From an uncultured Prevotellaceae bacterium (GTDB lineage: Bacteria; Bacteroidota; Bacteroidia; Bacteroidales; Muribaculaceae): DNA of 9,582 bases. The notes under the pieces are model-generated. The model saw nothing but the letters and a program-made list of their open reading frames with translations. It was not told the DNA's origin and made no database searches. The stretch's first letter is position 1, and each line of letters begins with the position of its first letter. This document shows, in pieces, positions 1-6,579 of the stretch. The stretch covers positions 1 through 9,582 of the forward strand of contig CAMGFF010000066.1 in the NCBI GenBank assembly GCA_946055125.1, written 5' to 3'. Made by a program: the position numbers and the translations under genes.

Positions 1-951
1 TCTCTTCTCACTTATTATGGGCGACGGCTTGTGCCTGCTGTCATCGTCATCAAGATTATCGCGTCTTTGACCCGACCACCCGGGGATACCTTTCGACTTC
101 GCTGGGCCCTTTCTCGTCCAGTCCTTCTTCATGGCATAGGGCAAGAGCACAATAATCTGTATCAACAATATCAGCACCACTGCCAGAATGCCGAAGTCGC
201 CGGCCTTGGGTTTAGTCACCATCGCAGCAAGTTCTTCCTTGTTCTTCACCGGCGACTCATATTTTTCTCCCGTTTCCACAACCCACTCATTCTTGTCGGA
301 AAGCCGGCAAAGCTCCTCATACCAGTCCACGGCATTCTTATCGAGTTTCTTCAGGTTCTCAACCACCGTCCAGGGCACCCAGTTATCCACCGAGTACTCA
401 CAATCTCTCAAAAACTTCAGCCCATCCTCCCGAAGTGTGGAGAATGAGCCATCTCCCATCATGTCGTCCTCAAACCGTGCCACATTGGCATTCACAGTCG
501 CTTCCTCTGTGTTGTTCTCCTTCTGCTTGTTCCTGTAGGTGGCCGACATCTCCGACACATACGCCCAGTAGCTGCCCTCTACCTCCTCATTGCCCAGCAT
601 AGTGCGCGCCTGGGCTATCTTGTCCTTTGCCAGCGGCCTTATCTCGCTCTTCACCACCGTCTGCACCGTGATAAAGCGCGCAAACCCACTCACTGTGAGC
701 GCCACCATCACTGCATACACCACAAGGCTCGCTATCTCCTTGGCGTGAGCCTTCGACCGGTCGGAGTTTTTACTCGGGTCCACCCACCTGTTCAGCAGGA
801 AAACATCAAGCCCCATCACCGCAAAGACCACTACAAGCAGCACGATGCTCACCACAAGAGAATTTCCATCGCCATAGTTGAAGCCCATGGCAAAGCAGCC
901 GGCCCATATTAAAAGAGCCACTACCCACATAATGTTAAGAATAACCTTCAT
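1..951 (-). other. C-terminal multi-spanning membrane module (possible separate gene starting at ATG 951), 3'-partial
   Basis: From the ATG at 951 (Met861 of the long frame) the sequence looks like an independent membrane protein: MKVILNIMWVV opens a helix at about 864-884, then helices at 892-913 and 933-953, an extra-membrane, mostly charged and probably helical domain (about 955-1110), a last helix at about 1113-1134, and a Lys/Arg-rich tail running off the left edge. Taken alone it obeys the positive-inside rule: the Lys/Arg loop at 915-931 and the tail after KKDWTRKG would both be cytosolic, and the 955-1110 domain outside. The bases just upstream (952-993) are about 12% GC, like a Bacteroidetes start region, and lack a Shine-Dalgarno site. 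No stop separates it from the protease frame, so as sequenced it is part of the same ORF. I do not recognise the family. Confidence 0.55.
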
Positions 952-3531
952 AATATATAATTCTGTTTTATTTTTAATTATTTTCTTTTCTGATAATTTC
1001 ACTAAGTTGTACGGAAACGAGTTGGCCACCTCCACTTTGTTTATATCCTCTCCCGTGCCCTTGTTGTCGCGCTCGGGCTTCAGCACAAACCGGTAGGGAT
1101 TGTAGCCTTTCCCACTCGATGCACACACCGCCGGCGACGCCTGGTCGATTCTCACCTCATCATTCACTATCTCCACCGTGAGCCCGGCGGTGTAGATGTC
1201 GCCATTCGGCTCCACTATGTCGAGCCTCGCGCTCGGCGTACCATTGAAGGTGAAATAAATCACCACATCCTCTTCCTGCTCATTGTGCAGGGTCGTGGTA
1301 CTCTTCCAGCGCCCCGTCAGCCGGTCTATCGTCAAGTCCTCGGGTAGCGACAGCGTGTCGGGTGTCTGTATGCACTCAGGGTGCTGCCGCTTCAGCTCCT
1401 CAAGCTCGGCAAGCAGCTCATTGTAGCGCTTGTTCACCTCGCCGCACTCATTGCCGGCTTCTCCGGCATCCACATTGAGAGCCTTGGCAAAGTTCACCAC
1501 AGGCCCCACGTCCGACCGGCTCGGGTTGCCCGTCTGCCTCAGTATCTGTATCAGCTCAGCCACCGTCAGGTCGCGGTTCTTGCTCTTCAGCAGCGCACAG
1601 CCTCCGGCCACTATCGGCGACGCCATGCTCGTGCCGTCCATATATGTGTACCGCCCATGCGGTATGGCATTGTAAATGCGCACTCCGGGAGCCGACACCG
1701 TCGACATATCTCCATAGTTGCTGAACGTCGCCTTGCTCCTGTCGGGCTGTACAGCCGAAACCTTAATCGTGTTGGCGCTCCGCTGCATCGGGTCAAGTCC
1801 TATCAGGCAGTTCTCATTGCCGCCGGCAAGCACAAAGGCTACATTCCTCTGCCTCGCCACATTGAATATGTGATTCCACACACGCTCCTCCTGCTTGAAC
1901 ATATTGTCCCTGAAATTCTTCTGAACATACACCGGGGCAAACTGCACAAATGGGCCAAATTGCATTCCAAGCGACATGTTCACAACATCGGCATTATTCT
2001 CTATCGCATACACCACAGCGTCAAACACCGCCGACTGCGACATCGTCCCATCGGCCGAGCCCACCTGTATCGGCATAAGCCTGCACTTGGGCGCAACCCC
2101 CGACAAGCCCTCTCCATTGTCGGCCACGCCCACTGCCGTGGCAGCCACATGTGTGCCATGCCCACTCGCCGACGGCCTCACATTAGCATTGTGGGTCACC
2201 GCATTGTAGGGCTTCACAAGCTTCTTCTTTAGCTCTGGGTGCGACAGGTCAAACCCATCATCTATCACCGCAACCACAATCTCCTCCGAGCCCATGGTCT
2301 CATCCCACGCCTGCTCCACCGCACACTCATCGAAGTACCACCGCTTCCCGTCGTCGCTCATCCCGGGGTCATTCGACCGGTAACTGTGCTTATACACCGT
2401 CTCGGGGATAACCACCAGCCCAAACTCCGAGAACTCCTCGGGCAGCCGCTCCGCCATCTCCTCCCGCTCCTCAGCAGGCAGCGTCAGCGTGACCCTGTTG
2501 ATAAGCGTGTCGGGATTCGAGAGTATGTATCTTTCCTCATCGGCATAGCGCTTGCGGAAGCTCTTGTCAAAGTCGGCAATGCTCGCGCCATCCTCCGTGA
2601 GCAGTAGCAGCAGCTTGTTGTTCACCACATAGCGTAGAGAGTCGTCGCTTATCACCACCTGTGTCGAGTCGGTCTCGGGAGCCTCCGGGCGAACCGTTGA
2701 GCCCGCGGGCCACAGCAGCAACAAGAGCACGAGCAACAGTAGCAGCAACAGCGGCAAGAGCCATAGCCACCACCTCTTCTTCTTTTTCTTATCAGTGTCG
2801 TCACCGCCACCCTTGCGCTCTCCCGTGTCGCGCTTCTCATCATCGCTTCCGCCACCTTGGTCGTCGCTGCGCCGGTCATCGGGGGCATGCGGGTCGGCAT
2901 CGTCGCTGCGCCGGTCATCAGGGGTATGCGGGTCGGCATCATCGCTGCGCCGGTCATCGTGGCTGTCATCTTCGCCATCGGTCAATTTCTCTTGCCGCTC
3001 ATCATCGTTGCCGGCATCGCGCCTGTCGTTCTCCTTAGGCTGCGTGCGCTCTTCACCATCATCAATCATCATGGGCATCCCCATCGGGCTCTGCGAGCCT
3101 TTCTTAGTCATTCCCCACTCGGCAATCACCACGCGGCCGTTGGCGCAGTACACCGAGTCCTCTGTCGAATAAGTGACTGCCGCATAGAGCAGACGCTTAA
3201 CCCCATCTTCCGACGCGGCAAAAGCCCTGGCATATGCACGCATAGCATCATCAAGTATGCCCTTATACCGCGCATACTCCTCGCCACTGAGGTCGCTGAG
3301 CCTGACAGGCTCGTCACTGAACACATCGGTGGTCCACGCTACCGACTCATCTACCATTCCCCCAAGAAACGTGGCTTTCGCCAGCAGGTTATGGTATTGG
3401 GCCGGTATCGTCGACTCCCGCACACTTATCAGCCCCGCTATGCGGTTCTGGTTCCTGACCACCGCCTTGCCGTCGCACAGCGTCAGCACATACGACCTCA
3501 ACGGAGTCATCTGCAACTCAGTTGTTCTCAT
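1..3531 (-). CDS. Membrane-anchored subtilisin-like (S8) serine protease, in frame with a multi-spanning C-terminal module; 3'-partial
   Basis: The frame is open from ATG 3531 to the left edge (at least 1177 codons, no stop). Modules in order: an unrecognised N-terminal domain (about 1-135); an Asp-rich linker with 13-residue repeats (about 192-223) and a Lys/Arg cluster (248-253); a Leu-rich membrane helix (254-274); a propeptide-like segment (about 290-390); the subtilisin domain (about 400-690); a short heptad-like helix (698-717); a beta-rich segment starting at LTGRW (738-742); then membrane helices from about 864. Subtilisin active-site residues are all present: Asp424 in VIDDG, His458 in HGTHVA, oxyanion Asn572 in AGGNEN and Ser635 in GTSMASP, so an active endopeptidase is expected. 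There is no cleavable signal peptide. Lys/Arg before the first helix predicts a cytosolic N-terminus with the protease outside (inner-membrane, periplasm-facing). Last gene of the three, it overlaps the SrfC-like gene. It may really be two genes: an AT-rich joint at 952-993 precedes ATG 951, and a one-base change there would stop the protease near residue 850. It fills the place that srfA holds in enterobacterial loci, but I see no sequence basis to call it SrfA. Confidence 0.9.
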   Translation of the reverse strand, partial: MRTTELQMTPLRSYVLTLCDGKAVVRNQNRIAGLISVRESTIPAQYHNLLAKATFLGGMVDESVAWTTDVFSDEPVRLSDLSGEEYARYKGILDDAMRAYARAFAASEDGVKRLLYAAVTYSTEDSVYCANGRVVIAEWGMTKKGSQSPMGMPMMIDDGEERTQPKENDRRDAGNDDERQEKLTDGEDDSHDDRRSDDADPHTPDDRRSDDADPHAPDDRRSDDQGGGSDDEKRDTGERKGGGDDTDKKKKKRWWLWLLPLLLLLLLVLLLLLWPAGSTVRPEAPETDSTQVVISDDSLRYVVNNKLLLLLTEDGASIADFDKSFRKRYADEERYILSNPDTLINRVTLTLPAEEREEMAERLPEEFSEFGLVVIPETVYKHSYRSNDPGMSDDGKRWYFDECAVEQAWDETMGSEEIVVAVIDDGFDLSHPELKKKLVKPYNAVTHNANVRPSASGHGTHVAATAVGVADNGEGLSGVAPKCRLMPIQVGSADGTMSQSAVFDAVVYAIENNADVVNMSLGMQFGPFVQFAPVYVQKNFRDNMFKQEERVWNHIFNVARQRNVAFVLAGGNENCLIGLDPMQRSANTIKVSAVQPDRSKATFSNYGDMSTVSAPGVRIYNAIPHGRYTYMDGTSMASPIVAGGCALLKSKNRDLTVAELIQILRQTGNPSRSDVGPVVNFAKALNVDAGEAGNECGEVNKRYNELLAELEELKRQHPECIQTPDTLSLPEDLTIDRLTGRWKSTTTLHNEQEEDVVIYFTFNGTPSARLDIVEPNGDIYTAGLTVEIVNDEVRIDQASPAVCASSGKGYNPYRFVLKPERDNKGTGEDINKVEVANSFPYNLVKLSEKKIIKNKTELYIMKVILNIMWVVALLIWAGCFAMGFNYGDGNSLVVSIVLLVVVFAVMGLDVFLLNRWVDPSKNSDRSKAHAKEIASLVVYAVMVALTVSGFARFITVQTVVKSEIRPLAKDKIAQARTMLGNEEVEGSYWAYVSEMSATYRNKQKENNTEEATVNANVARFEDDMMGDGSFSTLREDGLKFLRDCEYSVDNWVPWTVVENLKKLDKNAVDWYEELCRLSDKNEWVVETGEKYESPVKNKEELAAMVTKPKAGDFGILAVVLILLIQIIVLLPYAMKKDWTRKGPAKSKGIPGWSGQRRDNLDDDDSRHKPSPIISEKR
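976..990 (-). other. A-run at the protease/membrane-module joint (possible slippage site or lost stop)
   Basis: The minus strand reads GAAAAGAAAATAATT here. In the open frame it codes EKKII. Losing one A gives TAA at 980-978, ending the protease at KLSEKK; gaining one A gives TAA at 976-974. Either one-base change would separate the protease from the membrane module. This could be a polymerase slippage site, a sequencing or assembly length error, or simply the seam of a real fusion. Confidence 0.4.
2710..2772 (-). other. Leu-rich membrane anchor coded by a CTG/TTG-rich low-complexity tract
   Basis: Residues 254-274 of the protease protein are almost wholly Leu and Trp (WWLWLLP followed by about 15 Leu/Val and a final W), directly after a KKKKKR cluster. 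By the positive-inside rule this is a type II signal anchor, N-terminus in the cytoplasm. On the plus strand it appears as a CAG/CAA run. Confidence 0.85.
2863..2958 (-). repeat. 39-bp in-frame tandem repeat coding an acidic linker
   Basis: Two full 39-bp units (2863-2901 and 2902-2940) and a partial third (2941-2958) lie in direct tandem and differ at only a few bases. They code a 13-residue unit reading DDRRSDDADPH-T/A-P, about residues 192-223 of the protease protein. Because 39 is divisible by three, copy-number change would keep the frame. The segment forms part of a long, probably disordered acidic linker between the N-terminal domain and the first membrane helix. Confidence 0.85.
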
Positions 3532-6500
3532 TTTCCTCCTTCATAAAGGTTAGCGACTGTAATTTTTCATTCCGCGCCACAAGGTCCTTCAAGCCCTCCT
3601 GATTCACTATCCACTGCAAGAATATCTCACGCAGGGCATCATTCTCCGCGCCATATTTCGGTATGCCATTCGTGGCTATGAACGACAGCTTCATGCAATC
3701 CATCCACTTCATGTATTCCTGATAGTTCGAGAAATGCACGAGCTTGCTCATATCCACCGGCACCTCATTGAGTATCTTGTCGACATTCTCAAACGTGTCG
3801 AACACGGCCGGAAGCCCGGCTCTCGTGCCCTCGGCGTCAAAACTCAGCTCATCACAGTTCTCCAGCTCCGTCGACACATCAAGCCCCTCCTGCTCTATCA
3901 TCTCCTTGGCATCACTCCACCACTGCTTGTCGATATAAGCTATGCCCATCGTGTTCACAAACTTATTAATCATCTCCGAGCATATATCAGCCAGCATATC
4001 CGCAAGGTCGCGCACCGACTTTGACGACGACACATAGGGGTGTATCTTCGAAGCTATCTTGTCCGACAGATGCAGCACTTTAGTGTACATCTGCCGAGTG
4101 TTGAGCAGCAGCTCGTCAAGCTCCTTCTCCCTCAGCCCTCGTTTCACAAATTCCTTATATCTATCCGCATTAAGGCGCTTCGACATCCACTCCTGCTCCA
4201 CGGCATCGGCTATCATGCGGCTGAAGCTCATCACCTTCTTTGGGTTGATGATTTCTTCTATCGTCAGCCCTCGCTCCTGCAGCTTAGCCTCAAGCTCTGC
4301 ATCAGTCTTCGCGCCATACGACTTCTTCAGCCTGTCCTTATTCTCCTCAAATGCCAGGTTATTGTCAATCTTCGCCCTCGCCCTTATCGCAAACAGCTCG
4401 CTGAGGTCGGTGTCATTCACCACCTTCGCGTTGTTGGCTATGTCGAGCACCACATCATGAAGCTCCTCCTCTCCCACAAGCATGCTGCTTATAAAATCGG
4501 TGAAGAAATACTTGTCCTTTCCAAACAGGCCGTCGAAAGTGAGCATTATCGAGCTCACCGTGTCCATCTGTTTCTTCAGCTCCATGTCGGTGTTGTCGTC
4601 GTGATACTTCGAGTAAAGCAGGTCTATCAAGTTGCTGAATGTCTCACCCATCGCCCGGCCAAATTGCGTGTCGCGCAAAGCCTGCATCTTCTTGCTCGAC
4701 TGCGTCAGGTTATCTATAATCCATTTCGAGCCATCCTTGCCCACACTCGCAGCCTCATCCCACGACTTCACGGGGTCGGCAAAGTGCGTCTGCGCAAAGC
4801 TGTTGCTCAGGAACGACTCTTTAAGCAACGGCAGGAACTTTTCATACGCCTCGCTCACCTTGGTCTCGCCCTGCAGCTTGCCTTTCGCATCATACACCAG
4901 CTCCCAGTAGCCCGTTTCGGGATTCTTCCGCTGATAGCCCTCAAAAAGCCCATTCTGGCACGAATACTCAAACGAGCGCAGCAAGTAGGTGTTCTTAAAT
5001 GGAACGCCCGGCACCCACTCATTCAGCCACGTGTTGCTTGCCGACGGCGCAATAAGATTGCTCAGCATTCCGAAGCGCTTCGTCCAGCGATAGTGTCGCT
5101 TCTCCTCCCGCTCCTTCTCACTGCCCTTGCTGTCGTCGGGAATGAAAGCCAAGTCGATGTTAAACTTCGTGCCAATCAGGAACAACGGCGGAATCTCGGC
5201 TATCTGCATAAAATCCCTGCGCTCCTCCGGCGTCTTGCCCACAGCATTCTCCACCCAGCCCTTCAGCAGCGACTGCAGTGTCACCACCTCACTCTTTATG
5301 TCGTGATGGCAGAAGAGCAGGTTGGTGATAAGGTATTGCTGTGAGTACTTGTTGAACAAATATGCAACCTTGCCGCGAAGTATCATCTCACACGCATTTA
5401 TCTTCGTAATCTCATTCGCCTCTATCTGCTTGCGGCTGCGCGCCCCGGGAAAGTCGAGTATGTCGCTGTGCTCAAGGAAAGGCTTGTTCTCAAAGAACTC
5501 CTTGTTGTCGGCATTGACATCCACTATGGTGAAAGCAAGCTCCATGGCAAGCGCGCAAAACTCACTCTTCTTCACCCCTCCTATCTGCTTGCCCACATCG
5601 GTGAGCACCTCCATGCCGGGTTCTGAAGCTACGTCAATCGTTACCTGATCCCCCTTGTCATTCACAAATGCGTCCACGCCAAACAACTCATAGAGCCTGT
5701 CCACGTGCAATATCGTGCCCGGCTGCCTCAGCACTGCCGCAAGCTTTATATACACCGTCTTGGCAAAGCCCAGCGTCTTCAGCGTCGATATCAGCTTGCC
5801 GAACACATCTGTCAGTATCTTATTCCTGTTCCACAAGAACTCGAACACATCGGCCCACTCATCTACCGGCACGCGGTCTATAACCATCGACAGCTGCTCA
5901 AAATAATGCGTATCTTCAAGCGCAAGCCTGAACACCTCGCCCTTGGTCACCAGGTCCGATGTCAAATAGTCTTTCAGCTCATATATCTCATCCTCTGTGA
6001 TAGCGTCCTGCACAGGCTGCAACCGGGCATACTTTGCCTGAACTCGCAATATCTCCTCCTCCACAGCCTCCTTCCTCGGAAAGTCGTGATTCTTCACGTC
6101 GTTGAAATAGCCATCGAGAAGCACTATCACCACATCTATCGGGCTCAGCATCGTGGCTCGCACGGGATAGCTCTTGTCGCTCCACACCTGCTTCGTGGTG
6201 AAGCGCGAGATAAGGCTCGTTGCCTCCTTTCCGCCTCCAAGCGGGTTAATCGACTCCAGGAAGCCTGTCGGCTTGCCCTCGCCGTCATATATGTTGAGCA
6301 CACTCGTGGGTCCCGTCAGCAAGCAATCAACCATGTACGACTTGCCCACCTGGCTCTCTCCGAATATGGCGGCTGCCGGATTCACGCTCTTGGCATAGAG
6401 CAATCTCTTCAGCTTTATGCGGTTGCTTATCAGTTTCTGTCTGAAGTCGGCCTGTTCTCTGTCTTTCAGATACACATGTGTCCACTCAAGGGATTTCGCA

Positions 6501-6535
6501 TTGGCCGTCAATTGCGAATTAATATTTCTTATCAT
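3518..6535 (-). CDS. srfC: SrfC-like P-loop NTPase (GTPase-type motifs)
   Basis: This 1005-residue protein is assigned to the SrfC 'virulence factor' family by its N-terminal Walker A/G1 motif GESQVGKS (59-66), its DFPGARSR motif (361-368) and its position directly after a SrfB-like gene. DFPG resembles the G3 (DxxG) motif of dynamin-like GTPases. IGTKFNID (around 454-461) sits where a G4 (T/NKxD) motif would be, but has Asn459 in the specificity position and Asp two residues later. The C-terminal half (about 500-1005) looks mostly helical and charged, and no membrane helix or signal peptide is evident, so it is probably cytosolic or peripheral. The start is fixed: an in-frame TGA lies three codons upstream of the ATG at 6535. 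The 3' end overlaps the protease gene by 14 bases and carries that gene's ribosome site, implying coupled translation. GTP rather than ATP as the nucleotide is inference. The protein seems long for the family, as far as I recall. Confidence 0.87.
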   Translation of the reverse strand: MIRNINSQLTANAKSLEWTHVYLKDREQADFRQKLISNRIKLKRLLYAKSVNPAAAIFGESQVGKSYMVDCLLTGPTSVLNIYDGEGKPTGFLESINPLGGGKEATSLISRFTTKQVWSDKSYPVRATMLSPIDVVIVLLDGYFNDVKNHDFPRKEAVEEEILRVQAKYARLQPVQDAITEDEIYELKDYLTSDLVTKGEVFRLALEDTHYFEQLSMVIDRVPVDEWADVFEFLWNRNKILTDVFGKLISTLKTLGFAKTVYIKLAAVLRQPGTILHVDRLYELFGVDAFVNDKGDQVTIDVASEPGMEVLTDVGKQIGGVKKSEFCALAMELAFTIVDVNADNKEFFENKPFLEHSDILDFPGARSRKQIEANEITKINACEMILRGKVAYLFNKYSQQYLITNLLFCHHDIKSEVVTLQSLLKGWVENAVGKTPEERRDFMQIAEIPPLFLIGTKFNIDLAFIPDDSKGSEKEREEKRHYRWTKRFGMLSNLIAPSASNTWLNEWVPGVPFKNTYLLRSFEYSCQNGLFEGYQRKNPETGYWELVYDAKGKLQGETKVSEAYEKFLPLLKESFLSNSFAQTHFADPVKSWDEAASVGKDGSKWIIDNLTQSSKKMQALRDTQFGRAMGETFSNLIDLLYSKYHDDNTDMELKKQMDTVSSIMLTFDGLFGKDKYFFTDFISSMLVGEEELHDVVLDIANNAKVVNDTDLSELFAIRARAKIDNNLAFEENKDRLKKSYGAKTDAELEAKLQERGLTIEEIINPKKVMSFSRMIADAVEQEWMSKRLNADRYKEFVKRGLREKELDELLLNTRQMYTKVLHLSDKIASKIHPYVSSSKSVRDLADMLADICSEMINKFVNTMGIAYIDKQWWSDAKEMIEQEGLDVSTELENCDELSFDAEGTRAGLPAVFDTFENVDKILNEVPVDMSKLVHFSNYQEYMKWMDCMKLSFIATNGIPKYGAENDALREIFLQWIVNQEGLKDLVARNEKLQSLTFMKEENENN
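3535..3541 (-). promoter_or_regulatory. Strong Shine-Dalgarno site for the protease gene
   Basis: On the minus strand AAGGAGG sits three bases before the ATG at 3531, inside the last codons of the SrfC-like gene. This fixes the protease start at 3531, although the spacing is tight. A second in-frame ATG at 3510 is 24 bases away from the site and less likely. The site plus the 14-base overlap suggests translational coupling. The other in-window starts have no such site. Confidence 0.75.
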
Positions 6536-6579
6536 AACAATTCAGTATTATGAATGTGATTACTCTTTTTTATGTTTGA
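6536..6579 (-). other. AT-rich 44-base spacer between the srfB-like and srfC-like genes
   Basis: This is the only true gap in the window. Read on the minus strand, it is AT-rich with a run of A residues and has no clear Shine-Dalgarno sequence before the downstream ATG. It shows no inverted repeat long enough to call a terminator and no good Bacteroidales-type promoter on the minus strand. The likeliest reading is an intra-operon spacer with an A-rich, Shine-Dalgarno-independent translation start, as is common in Bacteroidetes. Confidence 0.7.

Noticed and set aside
1381..2232. Plus-strand open frame (283 codons) antisense to the subtilisin domain
   Set aside because: The opposite strand carries a full catalytic triad and a conserved domain; the plus-strand product is basic, low-complexity and motif-free.
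2713..2760. CAG/CAA-rich tract resembling a microsatellite
   Set aside because: It is simply the coding of a Leu-rich membrane helix with mixed CTG, TTG, CTC and CTA codons; unit order is irregular, so it is not a simple tandem repeat.
4040..5344. Long plus-strand open frame (434 codons) antisense to the SrfC-like gene
   Set aside because: It mirrors the codon structure of a well-supported gene and its translation is rich in His, Arg and Leu with no recognisable domain. Open antisense frames recur along this window because the true genes rarely use codons that read as stops on the other strand.
5705..6553. Plus-strand open frame (282 codons) over the 5' part of the SrfC-like gene
   Set aside because: It lies opposite the P-loop region, has no ribosome site or domain, and is best explained as a shadow.
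6571..6578. TATGTTTG, a match to the Bacteroides TAnnTTTG promoter element, on the plus strand
   Set aside because: It points against all three genes, has no TTTG-like element at the right distance upstream, and an eight-base match with two free positions is expected by chance.
6536..6579. Possible terminator or riboswitch between the srfB-like and srfC-like genes
   Set aside because: No stable GC-rich stem is visible and the gap is only 44 bases, too short for a typical riboswitch.
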